A stretch of 64,000 nucleotides of DNA from Aquabacterium parvum (GCF_001447195.1 NZ_LFRI01000245.1:35344-99343); one strand, 5' to 3'. Shown: positions 31,617 to 41,631, counted from the stretch's first letter. Notes: a model not told the origin generated them from the letters alone. A program made the numbers and translations.

Positions 31617-32860
31617 GCCTGCCCCCGGTTGGCCACGGGCAAGCCGGCACGGGCCCGCGCCTTGCCTCGACGCTGAACGACCTGCTGGAAGTGCCCGGCA
31701 AAGGCGTGACCGGTGCAGTCCCACTGACGGGCCTCTGCGACGCGGCCGGCGGCCTTCGTCCAGTCGATCAATTTGCTGGGGTCGACCAGCAAGCCATGCA
31801 GGGCCTGGGCGAGCTGCCCGACCTGGCCTTGCTTGTAGGCCAGGCCATTGCCGTGCGAGATCTCTTCGGCAAAGGAGCGGGCGTCGGAGGTGATGACCGC
31901 GCGTCCGCAGCCAATGGCCCAGGCCAGCGCACCACTGGTGCCACGCATCTGCCCGAGCAGCGAGAGCTTGCGCGACTCGCGGTATGGCAGCACCACCAGG
32001 TGATGGCGCTGGATGAGTGCCGGGATGTCGGGCTCTTCGACGTCGAGCTCCCAGTCCACATGCCCGGAGATGCCGCGGTCGGCCACGCGCTGGCGCAGCT
32101 CGTCGAGGTAGCTGCGACCGCCGCCGAAGGTCATCTCGGGCGCCGTGCCCCCGGCGATCGTCAGGCGGATGCGGCCGGCGTGTTCCGGGTGCTGCTTGAC
32201 CACCTGACCCACCGCGTCGACCAAGTCTTCGATGCCCTTGCCGCTGTAGATGTAGCCAAAGTAGAGCACCCGCAGCACGGTGTCATCGGGCAGCGGCGCC
32301 ACCGGCAGGCTGAGCACGCCATGGGGGATGACGCTGACGCGCTCGGGCACCAGGCGCATGCGCTTGCTCAGGGCCTGCGCCCCGGTGCGGGTGAGCGTGA
32401 CCAGCCCATCGAGGCGCTTGGCCAGGCGGCGCTCGCACATCAGCGTGTGCGGGTCGACCAGCACGGCGGTGAGTTTGCTGAACCAGCTGGGCAGCACGCG
32501 CGAGCCATCGAGCGCACGCCACCAGCGCGCCACCGGACGCCACACCAGGCGCTCCGGGTCGTGCGCGGTGGCCGACAGCGCAGGCCTGTCACGCAATTCG
32601 GACAAGGCCGCCAGCACAAAAAACTCACCATGGCGCCCACCACCCAGCTCGGCGTGAACGACGTCCACGCGAGACCAGTCGCGCTCGGACACCCAGCGGC
32701 GCGCGGCCTGCAAGGACTCGATGGGCTGCTGGCCTTGCAGGGGCGTCAGCACCTCGATGCCGGCGCCATTGGCTGCGCGGCGCCAGTTCGCGGCGTAATC
32801 GGCAATGCCCGTTCGCTCAGGCGGCAAGGGCGACAAAAGGACGACTCGGATGCCACGCAT
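31613..32860 (-). CDS. Glycosyltransferase family 4-type protein
   Basis: 415 residues with the GT-B pattern: VLLSPLPPERTGIADYAANW at the start, VLYFGYIYSGKGIEDLVDAV in the middle and a C-terminal SLLGQMRGTSGALAWAIGCGRAVITSDARSF region. It starts three bases after the chain-length gene stop. Transfers one sugar to the lipid-linked repeat unit; donor unknown. Confidence 0.87.
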   Translation of the reverse strand: MRGIRVVLLSPLPPERTGIADYAANWRRAANGAGIEVLTPLQGQQPIESLQAARRWVSERDWSRVDVVHAELGGGRHGEFFVLAALSELRDRPALSATAHDPERLVWRPVARWWRALDGSRVLPSWFSKLTAVLVDPHTLMCERRLAKRLDGLVTLTRTGAQALSKRMRLVPERVSVIPHGVLSLPVAPLPDDTVLRVLYFGYIYSGKGIEDLVDAVGQVVKQHPEHAGRIRLTIAGGTAPEMTFGGGRSYLDELRQRVADRGISGHVDWELDVEEPDIPALIQRHHLVVLPYRESRKLSLLGQMRGTSGALAWAIGCGRAVITSDARSFAEEISHGNGLAYKQGQVGQLAQALHGLLVDPSKLIDWTKAAGRVAEARQWDCTGHAFAGHFQQVVQRRGKARARAGLPVANRGQA

Positions 32861-32863
32861 GGG

Positions 32864-34840
32864 TCAACGCTGCCAGAAGCGCATCACCGAGGCCGGGACC
32901 TCGTACTGACGGCGGTTGAGGATGACGCCGTCGACACGGCGGAAGGCGGTGCGCAGCATGCCCAGGGCGTTCTCCACCACGGGCACGACGCTGGTGCGGG
33001 CCTCGACGACCAGCACGTTGAGGTCGGCGTGGCGCAGGCGAACGAAGGCAGACTGGCTGCTCAGCAGGTTCGAGCCGTTCATCAGCACCACCTCGCCAGG
33101 CGACACGCGGGCGTCTTCGGGGTTGACGCGCACCGTCAGCCCCAGGGCTTGCAGCTGCATCACCATGTGCACAATCAAAAAGCTCACGCCCTCGCCCTTG
33201 CGCGACGAGGCCAGGCCCACGATCAGGCCCTTGTCTCGGATGCGGTCCATCGGCAAGGTGCCCACGATGCGCAGCAAGCTGGCGTAGAACTCGTTGTCTT
33301 CTTCGCCCGGTTTGACGTCTTTGACGGTGCCCCACAGCGGCACGCCAAAGCGCGCTTCGATGCGGCCGCCATCGTGGATGCGCTGGTCGAGCATGGCGCT
33401 GATGTAGACGGTCAACAGGCCGACCATGGCGCCCGCGGGCAAGGCCAGGAACAGCATCAGCAGGCTCTTGGGGCTGGAGCGGCTGGGGCTGAACGACGCA
33501 GCCTGGATGACGGCGATGTTGTTGATGCGGCTGTCGTCCAAGGCCTGGTCGATGCGGGCCTTTTCAAGGCTGTCGAGGTAGAGCAGGCGAGACTTCTCGG
33601 CCACCTGCAAAGCTTGTTCGAGGCGGGCGAGTTCGGGCTCCTGGCTGAGCACGCGGGCGCGCGCCTTGCCCAAGGTTTCAAGCTCGCGCTCGATGGATGC
33701 CGTGATCGAGCGCAGCTCTTGCAGGCGCAGCGATTTTTCAAGCTGGTTGCGCTCGAGCAGCACGCCCAACTCGTTGGGTGTGCGCTTCTCGGCGCGCTGG
33801 GTGTTGCGCTCTTCGGCCTTGAGCTGGGCTTCGACCGCCGCGATGCTTTCGTTGATGGCCTGCAGCGCCGGTGCGCCCTCCTTGTACACGCGCAGCGCGT
33901 CGGTGCGCTGGCGCTTGAGTTCGGCCAACTGGGCGCTCATGGCGATCCAGGAAGGGCTCAGCCCCACCTCGCGCTCGGCCACCACCTCGCGTTTCATGCG
34001 GCCGGCCTGGCTGGTGGCAAAAGCCACGCCGTGTTCGATGGCACTTTTCTCGGACTGGGCCTCGGCCTGGCGGTCGCGCAGCTCGTTGATGCGCTTGGTC
34101 AGCGCGGTCAGGCGTTCTTCGGCGCTGACGCCGTCGATGGCGGCCAGGCGCGTGCGCATCTGCTCTTTCAGCGACTCGATCTGCTGGTCGGCGCCGCGCA
34201 CCTTGCCGTCGTAGAAGGGCACCAGGCTCTTGCGGCCGAGCACGTTGGTGCGCTCATCGGTGTAGACCTTGATCCAGGTCTGCATGATGCGCTGCGCGGT
34301 CAGCGGGTCGTCCCAGGTGAAGCTCAGCTCCATCACGTTGGAGCCGATGCCGTGGCTGACCTTGAACTTGCTGGCGAGCTTGGTGGCCAGGCGATCTTCG
34401 GGGCTCTGTGCCTCGCTCAGGCCCAGCGCCACGGTCACCCAGCGAATGCCATCGATGACGGCCTGCACGCCCTTCTTGAGCGCGATCTTGACCTGCGCCT
34501 TCCAACCCTCGGGTGCCGGCATGGCGGCCACCTCGGCCAGGTACAGGCGCGCCACCTGGTTGACCACCGGGTCACCCGTGAGCATCTTCTCGTCGTCGAC
34601 GATCGGGTCGCGCTGCGTGGCGTAGGGCGTGTAGGCCTGGCGCTCGCCCACGTCCAGCGGCACCGTCACGTTCTCGCGGCCGGCGCGCACCAGCAGGCGC
34701 GCCTCGGAGGTGTAGCTGGGCGGCCAGAAGAAGGCCCCGGCCACGATGAGCAGCGCGGTCACGGCCATCGCCACCACGAAGTTGCGGCGGAAGATGTAGT
34801 AGAGGCGGACGATGTCGCGCGAGGAACGGATGTCGATCAT
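32864..34840 (-). CDS. Wzz/GumC-type chain-length protein with degenerate BY-kinase domain
   Basis: 658 residues. An N-terminal membrane helix (about 22-42), a periplasmic Wzz domain, a long coiled-coil stretch (about 190-400) and a second membrane helix (about 455-480) are followed by a cytoplasmic domain that resembles a bacterial tyrosine kinase. Its P-loop reads GLASSRKGEGVS and lacks the GK[ST] lysine, and no Tyr-rich tail is present (ends VMRFWQR). It thus likely controls polymer length and export without kinase activity. It is preceded by the Wza-like lipoprotein gene. Confidence 0.85.
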   Translation of the reverse strand: MIDIRSSRDIVRLYYIFRRNFVVAMAVTALLIVAGAFFWPPSYTSEARLLVRAGRENVTVPLDVGERQAYTPYATQRDPIVDDEKMLTGDPVVNQVARLYLAEVAAMPAPEGWKAQVKIALKKGVQAVIDGIRWVTVALGLSEAQSPEDRLATKLASKFKVSHGIGSNVMELSFTWDDPLTAQRIMQTWIKVYTDERTNVLGRKSLVPFYDGKVRGADQQIESLKEQMRTRLAAIDGVSAEERLTALTKRINELRDRQAEAQSEKSAIEHGVAFATSQAGRMKREVVAEREVGLSPSWIAMSAQLAELKRQRTDALRVYKEGAPALQAINESIAAVEAQLKAEERNTQRAEKRTPNELGVLLERNQLEKSLRLQELRSITASIERELETLGKARARVLSQEPELARLEQALQVAEKSRLLYLDSLEKARIDQALDDSRINNIAVIQAASFSPSRSSPKSLLMLFLALPAGAMVGLLTVYISAMLDQRIHDGGRIEARFGVPLWGTVKDVKPGEEDNEFYASLLRIVGTLPMDRIRDKGLIVGLASSRKGEGVSFLIVHMVMQLQALGLTVRVNPEDARVSPGEVVLMNGSNLLSSQSAFVRLRHADLNVLVVEARTSVVPVVENALGMLRTAFRRVDGVILNRRQYEVPASVMRFWQR

Positions 34841-34852
34841 GTGGGCCGGGCC

Positions 34853-35614
34853 TTACTTCACGCGGGTCTCACCCCAGGAATAACCGATGCCCAGCGAACG
34901 CGAGAAGGGCAGGATCTGGTTGATGTAGACCTCCACGCCATCGCCCACGTTGCCGGCGGTCGACTTGGGCACGAAGAGGATGTCGCCGCGACGCAAGGCG
35001 AGGTTGGGCGTGGCCGCGTCACCCGACTGACTTTGCAGGATGCGGCTCATGTCCACGAAGTACAGCTGGTAGCGCTGCGCCTGGTTCAAGCGCAGCAGGG
35101 CGATGTGGGTGGGGTCGGCCGCGGGCAGCAGGCCACCGACGGCGAACAGGCCCTGCTCCAGCGTGGCGATCGCGTTGGTGTCGATGGCGCCGGGCGCGCG
35201 CACGGCCCCGCCGATGACCACCTTGCTGCTGGGCGATGACACGATGTTGACGGTCACGCCGGGCTGGCGGTAGTAGGCGTCGAGCTTGGCGGAGATCTCG
35301 GTGGCGAGCTCATCGGGTGTCTTGCCTGCGGCTTCGACACGACCGGCGAAGCGGAAGGAAAAACTGCCGTCCGGGCGCACCACGTAGAGCTGGGTCTGGC
35401 TGTCTTCCACCAGGTTGCGCAAGTCCATGGCCGGGTCCTGCGCGTCGCGCACGATGCGCAGCGTGTCACCCGCCTGAACACGCGTGGGCTCCTTGGCCAT
35501 GGCGGCCAGGTCTTCGGCGGTCAGGTATCGCACCTGCTCGGAGGGCTGCAGGTTCCCCATCGGGGTGCAGGCCACCAGCAGGCAGCTGGACAGGACCAGG
35601 GCAATGCGCTTCAT
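34853..35614 (-). CDS. Polysaccharide export lipoprotein, Wza-like
   Basis: 253 residues. A lipoprotein signal peptide ends in LLVAC, so the protein is lipid-anchored. It has a polysaccharide export domain (VQAGDTLRIVRDAQDPAMDL) and a SLBB domain (VVIGGAVRAPGAID). It would form the outer-membrane exit channel for the polymer. The ATG at 35614 places the signal peptide correctly; the ribosome site is weak. Confidence 0.9.
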   Translation of the reverse strand: MKRIALVLSSCLLVACTPMGNLQPSEQVRYLTAEDLAAMAKEPTRVQAGDTLRIVRDAQDPAMDLRNLVEDSQTQLYVVRPDGSFSFRFAGRVEAAGKTPDELATEISAKLDAYYRQPGVTVNIVSSPSSKVVIGGAVRAPGAIDTNAIATLEQGLFAVGGLLPAADPTHIALLRLNQAQRYQLYFVDMSRILQSQSGDAATPNLALRRGDILFVPKSTAGNVGDGVEVYINQILPFSRSLGIGYSWGETRVK

Positions 35615-35680
35615 GTCGAACCAGGAGTGGAGAGGAACGAGAGCCAAACCAAAGCCGGCCACAGGGGCCGGCAGGGTCGA

Positions 35681-36379
35681 TCAGACCTGGGCGTCGGACT
35701 GGGCGCCCACCCCATGCTCGATGACCTGCCTGCGCCACCTCAGGTAGGCCGACTTCATCTTCGAGCGATGGGGACGCCGCACCCAGGGCACGCCGAACTT
35801 GGTGAAGAAGCGCACCATGCTGCGCAGGTGGGTCTGGCCCGAGCTGGACCAGATGCCAGCCTGGCTGTGGCGCTGGTGTTCGTGCACCAGCTCCACCTCG
35901 GGAACGGCCACGACCTGCCAGTTGCGCTTGAGCAGGTGGCTGCTGACCAGCTTGCGCAGCGGCCCCAGGTTGCCCAAAGGGGTGCGGCGCGCCAGGATGT
36001 CCAGCAGGGAATAAAAGCGCCGCGCCGAGTACTGCAGGCTGCCATCGGGGTTGATGAGCTTGAGCCCGGCGATGCCCAGGTTGGGCGTCTCGGTGAACAA
36101 GCGCTGCAGCACCTCCACCCGGTTGCGCAGGAAGTAGGTGTCGGGGTTGAGCACCAGCACCAGGTCGGTGCTCAACGCAGCCACACCGATGTTGACGCCC
36201 GCCCCGAAGCCACCGTTGCGCGGCGACAGCACCAGGCGCACGCCGGCGGGCAGGCTGCCCCCAGCGAGGGAAGTGGGTGTTGGCGGTCGTTCATGGTGTT
36301 CATCCGGTTGGGCTGGAGCGGGTTCGATGGGTGGATGGGTCAGCCAAGGGATCAACCGCATCGCCCTGCGCACGCCCAA
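35681..36379 (-). pseudogene. Decayed family 2 glycosyltransferase (N-terminus and core missing)
   Basis: The frame holds recognisable GT2 rhamnosyltransferase-like pieces: PRNGGFGAGVNIGVA, LVLVLNPDTYFLRN and GLKLINPDGSLQYSARRF, then directly VVAVPEVELVHEHQRHSQ. The usual N-terminal nucleotide-binding segment (VVVxNxSxD-type, about 50 residues) is absent and replaced by a Pro/His-rich lead. The central segment with the acceptor-site GA-x-ML-R and GGFDE-x-FF motifs is missing too. So this is most likely an inactive remnant with an internal deletion, though it remains open. It heads the exopolysaccharide operon. Confidence 0.6.
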
Positions 36380-36594
36380 AAGGGTGGGAAAACGCTGAGG
36401 GCCAGTGTGTCAGAGGGATCAAACCCCGTGTAATCCCGAGCATGGGTGGGTTACTGTTTCAGAACACATGCATTGCCACTCTGTTTGGTCAAAGTCACAC
36501 TTGACGGGGGATCTAAGGCGCCTGCTGGCCTCCCCGTGCTCGGCGCGACTGGGGCAGAATCGGGCGCTTGAGCCAACATTCAACAGGGAAGAAG

Positions 36595-37239
36595 ATGCGC
36601 AAGACCTTGCTGGCAGCCTGCCTGCTGTCCTCTTTTGTCGCCACGGCTGGCGCCCAAGTCGCCGAAAACACCTATTCGCCAACAGGGCTGCGTCCGTTCA
36701 TCGGCGTGGGCCTGGCTGCGGGTGGCGACACTTTGCTGCGCGTGCAGAACGACGCCGAGGGCGCCAGCGCCAACGATGTCACCAACATCAGGGCTGGCGA
36801 CGGCCTGGACCTGCGCGTGGGCCTGAGCCTGAAGCTGGGCAACCTGCCTTGGAGCCTGCAAACCGTCGTGGCGTACCACAACGACCAGAGCAACGGGCAG
36901 GACAACACCAAGTACCGCTTCCGCCGCGTCCCCGTCGAGGCCACGCTGCTGTGGCACGCCACCGACCGCGCACGCATCGGTTTCGGTGTGCGCAAGTCCA
37001 CCCAGCCCACGGTCAAGATCGACAACGGCCGCCTTGCTGGCGACACCACCCGCTTCGATGCCAAGTTCGACATGAAGGCCAGCACCGGCTTCATCGTCGA
37101 AGGTGAGTACGCGGTGACGCCGGGCTGGAGCCTCAAGGGCCGCTACGTGTACGAGACCTTCCGCTACAAGGACTTCCCGGAGCTCGACAAGGTCAAAGGC
37201 GACCACGTCGCCATCCAGAGCGTCTGGTACGTGGACTGA
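36595..37239 (+). CDS. Outer-membrane beta-barrel-like protein, function unknown
   Basis: 214 residues with a signal peptide (1-21, cleavage after AGA) and alternating hydrophobic/polar strands rich in aromatic residues at strand ends (RPFIGVGLAAGGDTLLRV, WSLQTVVAYHND). The length fits an 8-stranded barrel, ending in WYVD. The ATG at 36595 follows GGGAAG. It is divergent from the exopolysaccharide operon; a role in surface biology is possible but not shown. Confidence 0.75.
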   Translation: MRKTLLAACLLSSFVATAGAQVAENTYSPTGLRPFIGVGLAAGGDTLLRVQNDAEGASANDVTNIRAGDGLDLRVGLSLKLGNLPWSLQTVVAYHNDQSNGQDNTKYRFRRVPVEATLLWHATDRARIGFGVRKSTQPTVKIDNGRLAGDTTRFDAKFDMKASTGFIVEGEYAVTPGWSLKGRYVYETFRYKDFPELDKVKGDHVAIQSVWYVD

Positions 37240-37275
37240 ACCCGTCGAATCCGGCATCGCCGGACCAGGCAGGCC

Positions 37276-38124
37276 TCAGGCCAAGCCCCAGTCCAGCGCC
37301 TGACCGCGTTCACGCCAGAACGCCACGGCCCGACCAAAGTGCCCGTTGCCCACAAAGGGCAACGGCCCGCGCGTGGCGGACAAGGGCGAGGGGTGGTTGC
37401 TTTGCAGCACCAGCAGGTCGTCCAGCGACTGCCCCGACGCCCGCCGCGCGGCTTCGAGCAATGGCGCCTTGCGCTGGGCATGCGCACCCCACAGCATCAC
37501 CACCAGCGCACCGGCATCTGCCACCACGGCCTGGGCCAGGGCGTCGGTCAGCAGCTCCCAGCCCCAGCCGGCGTGGCTGCCAGCCTCGGCGGCCTGCACC
37601 GTCAGCGCGGTGTTGAGCAGCAAGACCCCTCGCTCGGCCCAGCCTTGCAGGCAGCCGTGCACGGGCGCATGCAAGCCCAGCTCCCGCTGGATCTCCTTGC
37701 GGATGTTGCGCAGGCTGGGCGGGATGGCCACGCCCGGGCGCACCGAGAACGCCAGCCCATGGGCCTGACCGGGTCCGTGATACGGATCCTGGCCCAGGAT
37801 GAGCACCTTCACGTCGACGCGTCGCGTCAGGTGCAGCGCGTGGAAAACCTCGTCGGGGTAGATGACCGCACCCGCCGCGCGGGCCAGGTCGACACGATCG
37901 ATCAGGGCCCGGCCCTGCGGGCTGGCTCGGAAGGCATCGGTCAGCGGCCGCCAGTCGGGCGGCACGGCATCGAACAGGTCGTCGAGCGGGCGTGACAGCG
38001 CGGGCGCCTGGGTCGCTGCAGGCTCGCCAGCCGAGGCAGACACAGCCGACACACCCACTGGCTCAGCACCGAAATCCAGCGCCGCTTGAGGCACCTGCTT
38101 CGGTGCCGATGCCTTGCTTGCCAT
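37276..38124 (-). CDS. ung: Uracil-DNA glycosylase
   Basis: 282 residues, family 1 UDG. Catalytic LILGQDPYHGPGQAHGLAFSV (aspartate) and the C-terminal LLQSNHPSPLS (histidine) are intact. It removes uracil from DNA to start base excision repair. About 45 extra N-terminal residues, Ala/Pro-rich, precede the conserved domain. It ends 36 bases from the convergent outer-membrane protein gene. Confidence 0.96.
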   Translation of the reverse strand: MASKASAPKQVPQAALDFGAEPVGVSAVSASAGEPAATQAPALSRPLDDLFDAVPPDWRPLTDAFRASPQGRALIDRVDLARAAGAVIYPDEVFHALHLTRRVDVKVLILGQDPYHGPGQAHGLAFSVRPGVAIPPSLRNIRKEIQRELGLHAPVHGCLQGWAERGVLLLNTALTVQAAEAGSHAGWGWELLTDALAQAVVADAGALVVMLWGAHAQRKAPLLEAARRASGQSLDDLLVLQSNHPSPLSATRGPLPFVGNGHFGRAVAFWRERGQALDWGLA

Positions 38125-38139
38125 GGCCCGCTTTGGCGT

Positions 38140-38940
38140 TCAGTTGAACAACTGGGCCAGGGCCACGCCAGGATCCGGCTGGCGCATGAAGGCCTCACCC
38201 ACCAGGAAGGCGTGCACGTCGGCGGCGCGCATGCGCTGCACGTCTTCGCGCCCCAGGATGCCGGACTCGGTCACCAGCAGGCGGTCGGCGGGCACGCGCG
38301 GCAGCAGGCCCAGTGTGGTGTCCAGCGTGACCTCGAAGGTGCGCAGGTTGCGGTTGTTGATGCCAACCAGCGGGGTTTTGAGCTTCAAAGCCCGGTCCAG
38401 CTCCTCGCCGTCGTGCACCTCGACCAGCACGGCCATGCCCAGCTCGTGGGCCAGGGCCTCGAGGTCGCGCATCTGGGCATCGTCCAGGCAGGCGGCGATC
38501 AGCAGGATGCAGTCGGCGCCCATGGCCCGGGCGTCGTAGACCTGGAAGGCATCGACCATGAAATCCTTGCGCAGCACGGGCAGGCTGCAGGCCTCGCGGG
38601 CCTGCTTCAGGTAGGCCTCACAGCCCTGGAAGAAGCGCTCGTCCGTCAGCACGCTCAGGCAGGCGGCGCCATGCTGGGCGTAGCTGCGCGCGATGTCGGC
38701 CGGCACGAATTGCTCGCGCAGCACGCCCTTGCTGGGGCTGGCCTTCTTGACCTCGGCGATGACGGCGGCCTGGCCAGCGGCCACCTTGGCGCGCAGGGCG
38801 CCAGTGAAGTCGCGCACATCGTTGAGGTCGCTGTTGCGTTGCTCGGCTTGCGCGCGCACGTTGGCCAGCGAGCGGGTTTTCAGCGCCAGCGCGATCTCTT
38901 CGTGCTTGACGGCGACGATCTTTTGCAGGATGTCGGACAT
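38140..38940 (-). CDS. trpC: Indole-3-glycerol phosphate synthase
   Basis: 266 residues with the IGPS motifs [40 protein letters not shown] and [14 protein letters not shown]. It closes the indole ring in tryptophan synthesis. Unlike E. coli TrpC there is no fused TrpF. Third gene of trpGDC, 66 bases after trpD. Confidence 0.97.
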   Translation of the reverse strand: MSDILQKIVAVKHEEIALALKTRSLANVRAQAEQRNSDLNDVRDFTGALRAKVAAGQAAVIAEVKKASPSKGVLREQFVPADIARSYAQHGAACLSVLTDERFFQGCEAYLKQAREACSLPVLRKDFMVDAFQVYDARAMGADCILLIAACLDDAQMRDLEALAHELGMAVLVEVHDGEELDRALKLKTPLVGINNRNLRTFEVTLDTTLGLLPRVPADRLLVTESGILGREDVQRMRAADVHAFLVGEAFMRQPDPGVALAQLFN

Positions 38941-39006
38941 GAGGTGGGCTTTCAGGGGCGTCGCGGGTGAGCTCGCCGGCGATCGTTGTTGGCGCGAAGG
39001 GCGGAA

Positions 39007-40050
39007 TCAGGCTTGCGAAGCCGCCAGGCGCTGCGTGGCCTGCACGAACTGTTCGAGCTTCTCGGCGGCCCGGCCCGAAGCCAGGGCTTCGCGGGCGCGC
39101 TCGATGCCATCGGCCAGGCTGTCCGCCACATCGGCGGCGTACAGCGCGGCACCGGCGTTCATCAGCACGATGTCGCGCGCCGGGCCAGGCTCGTTGGCCA
39201 GCACGCGCTGCAGCACGGCCTGCGACATCTCGCGCGTCTGGGCCTTGAGCATGGAGCCGTCGTGCTCGGCGATGCCGAACTGGCCCGGGTTGATGCGGTA
39301 CTCGCGCACCTCGCCGTCTTTGAGCTCGGCCACCAGGGTGTCGCCGTTGAGGGTGATTTCGTCGAGGCCATCGCTGCCGTGCACGACGAGCACGTGCTTG
39401 GAGCCCAGGCGCTGCAGCACGCGGGCCATGATGCCGACCAGGTCGGGGTGAAAGACCCCCATGAGCTGGTTGGGCGCACCGGCCGGGTTGGTCAAGGGCC
39501 CGAGGATGTTGAACAGCGTTCGCACCCCAAGCTCCTTGCGCACGGGCGCGGCGTGCTTCATGGCGCCGTGGTGGTTGGGCGCGAACATGAAGCCGATGCC
39601 GGTATCAAGCAGGGCCTGGGCCACGTTGGCGGGCTGCAGGTTGATGCCCACGCCGAGCGATTCGAGCACGTCGGCGCTGCCGGTGGACGAGGACACCGAG
39701 CGCCCGCCGTGCTTGGCCACGCGGGCACCCGCCGCGGCGGCCACGAACATGGCCGTGGTGCTGATGTTGAAAGTGTGGGCGCCGTCGCCACCCGTGCCGC
39801 ACAGGTCGACCATGTGGCGCTTGTCATCGACCTGCACGGGCGTGGCGAACTCGCGCATGACCTGCGCCGCTGCAGTGATCTCGCCCACCGTTTCTTTCTT
39901 GACGCGCAGGCCCGTGATGAGCGCGGCCATGACCACGGGCGACATCTCACCGGTCATGATGCGGCGCATCAGGCCCAGCATCTCGTCGTGGAAGATCTCG
40001 CGGTGCTCGATGACGCGCTGCAGGGCTTGCTGATCGGTGATCTGGCTCAT
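39007..40050 (-). CDS. trpD: Anthranilate phosphoribosyltransferase
   Basis: 347 residues with [19 protein letters not shown] (PRPP-binding), [18 protein letters not shown] and the [17 protein letters not shown] segment. It transfers phosphoribose to anthranilate. Ten bases after trpG. Confidence 0.97.
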   Translation of the reverse strand: MSQITDQQALQRVIEHREIFHDEMLGLMRRIMTGEMSPVVMAALITGLRVKKETVGEITAAAQVMREFATPVQVDDKRHMVDLCGTGGDGAHTFNISTTAMFVAAAAGARVAKHGGRSVSSSTGSADVLESLGVGINLQPANVAQALLDTGIGFMFAPNHHGAMKHAAPVRKELGVRTLFNILGPLTNPAGAPNQLMGVFHPDLVGIMARVLQRLGSKHVLVVHGSDGLDEITLNGDTLVAELKDGEVREYRINPGQFGIAEHDGSMLKAQTREMSQAVLQRVLANEPGPARDIVLMNAGAALYAADVADSLADGIERAREALASGRAAEKLEQFVQATQRLAASQA

Positions 40051-40060
40051 GGCTGGCGCC

Positions 40061-40645
40061 TCACATCTTCAGGAAGTTGGCCAGCATGGCGTGGCCGTGC
40101 TCGGTCAGGATGGACTCGGGGTGGAACTGCACGCCTTCCAGGGGTGCGAAGTGGGGGTCGGTGAGCGAGCCCTTGTGGCGCACGCCCATGATCTCGCCGT
40201 CTTCGGTGGTGGCCGAGATGTGCAGGCACTCGGGCAGCGTGGCGCGCTCGATGGCCAGCGAGTGGTAGCGGATCACGGTGAACTGCCTGGGCAGGCCGGC
40301 GAAGACGCCCTGCTCATCGGTGGTGATGACGCTGGTCTTGCCATGCATCTGCTCGCGGGCGCGGATCACCTTGCCGCCCAGGGCCGCACCGATGCTCTGG
40401 TGCCCCAGGCACACGCCCAGGATGGGCAGCTGGCCGGTGAAGCGCTGCAGCGCGGGCACGCACACACCGGCTTCGGCGGGTGAGCAGGGGCCGGGCGAAA
40501 GCACCAGGCGATCGGGCTTCATGGCGGCGATCTCGTCGAGGGTGACCTCGTCGTTGCGCACCACCTTGACCTCTTCACCCAGTTCGCAGAAGTACTGCAC
40601 CAGGTTGAAGGTGAAGCTGTCGTAGTTGTCGATCATCAGCAGCAT
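40061..40645 (-). CDS. trpG: Anthranilate synthase glutamine amidotransferase subunit
   Basis: 194 residues, class I glutamine amidotransferase. [18 protein letters not shown] at the start, the nucleophile cysteine in [12 protein letters not shown] and the catalytic His-Glu in [14 protein letters not shown]. It supplies ammonia to TrpE and may also serve PabB. No trpE lies upstream in the window; the sequence there is island-like. Confidence 0.96.
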   Translation of the reverse strand: MLLMIDNYDSFTFNLVQYFCELGEEVKVVRNDEVTLDEIAAMKPDRLVLSPGPCSPAEAGVCVPALQRFTGQLPILGVCLGHQSIGAALGGKVIRAREQMHGKTSVITTDEQGVFAGLPRQFTVIRYHSLAIERATLPECLHISATTEDGEIMGVRHKGSLTDPHFAPLEGVQFHPESILTEHGHAMLANFLKM

Positions 40646-41091
40646 ATGCGCTCTATCCTATTGATTTCATGAGGGATTTCTTGGCAGCCCTCGTTTTGAT
40701 ACCCGCTTTGATACCCGCTTTTTTGCTCACTGGACAGCCAGTGTCACATGCAGGTGGGGAGTCTGGCGCCCAGCAGGGGCGCAATAGGTCGATCAGGTCG
40801 CTGGCTTACGCCAACGCTGACGGTAGAGGGGTGCTGAGGAAGACAAGAACGCACGCATAGGTGATGATTTTAGCCAATCTGGGCATCGACTCTCGCCAAC
40901 TTGCTAAATGCCTTTGCGTAGCGAGCTATGGGACCCAGTTCCCACCATGTGGAACACGTGATCAGCGCGTCTACATCATCTGCGTATCAAGGATGCGGCT
41001 TCGCTTTGGCAGAGGCTGCCTGCAGCGGCGTTTATAGCGGTCGGCCCTGCCCCGTAATGCAGAGGAAAACCGGACAATCGCCAGCGCATCT
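40646..41091. other. Non-coding junction between trpG and the accessory island
   Basis: No convincing gene is present in these 446 bases. It holds a tandem 12-bp repeat (listed separately), an inverted pair GAGGG/CCCTC around it and a drop in GC towards the island. It contains the 5' control region of trpGDC. A short open frame at 40669-40860 has no ribosome site or recognisable similarity. Confidence 0.5.
40695..40718. repeat. Tandem 12-bp repeat (TTTGATACCCGC x2), possible island end
   Basis: Two exact copies of TTTGATACCCGC stand head to tail and are followed by a T-run. Similar GGGTATCA-containing pairs occur beside tyrosine-recombinase islands in my recollection, so this may be a relic of an attachment site; no integrase or second copy is seen in the window. 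Confidence 0.4.
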
Positions 41092-41631
41092 TCAAGGTTG
41101 AAACTTAAAAGCTGGTCCGGCGTGCTTACTCAGCAGCTGAAATAAGGTTATTGTCTGCACACCCACTGCATTAGCAGCATTTGGGATTTTTATATTATTT
41201 ACCCCTTTTGTACCCGAGGTTGGAGTTTCGGCAGTAACAATCACGCAGTCGTAATGCTTCGCCGCCGCCACTAGATACGCGTCGGCCTTATCTTTATTTG
41301 CAAAGGTTGCAAGGGCCGCGTACGAATATACTTGTTTAGCTTGTTGCTGGGCAGCCCAATCCATGAGACTTGCATAATGAAGATTAACCTTCCCAACCTT
41401 TTCGTCATCGAGAAAGAAGCTGCTATCTAGCGAGTGCTTTACCCAGCCTTTGACAGGACAAGAAGCAACGCCATCGGCTATTTCCTTCTTGACCTTCTTT
41501 ATGCTAAAAAGAACATCCGCGCTGTGCCCATCTTCAAGCCACGTCCAGAACTGCTGACAGAATCCGAACTGGTACCAAAAGTTTTTTGCCTGGAAGAAGA
41601 TGTTTGCATCTATCAAATACTTGCTAGCCAA
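41092..41631 (-). CDS. DUF4411 family PIN-like protein
   Basis: 179 residues starting YLIDANIFFQAKNFWY with an early aspartate, followed by acidic residues (DKADAYLVAAAKHYDCVIVTAE) in the PIN nuclease-like arrangement. DUF4411 proteins are toxin candidates usually encoded after an ImmA/IrrE peptidase, exactly as here. The start is a TTG at 41631 behind GGGGAAG, and it overlaps the ImmA gene by eight bases. The GC content is clearly lower than in the core genes around it, a sign of transfer. Confidence 0.78.
   Translation of the reverse strand: MASKYLIDANIFFQAKNFWYQFGFCQQFWTWLEDGHSADVLFSIKKVKKEIADGVASCPVKGWVKHSLDSSFFLDDEKVGKVNLHYASLMDWAAQQQAKQVYSYAALATFANKDKADAYLVAAAKHYDCVIVTAETPTSGTKGVNNIKIPNAANAVGVQTITLFQLLSKHAGPAFKFQP

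Noticed and set aside
31691..35239. Very long plus-strand open frame (1182 codons) opposite the exopolysaccharide genes
   Set aside because: It is antisense to well-supported genes, has His/Gln/Ala-rich composition typical of reversed high-GC coding DNA and no domain.
40669..40860. 63-codon plus-strand frame
   Set aside because: No ribosome site or similarity, and it crosses the tandem repeat at the island junction.
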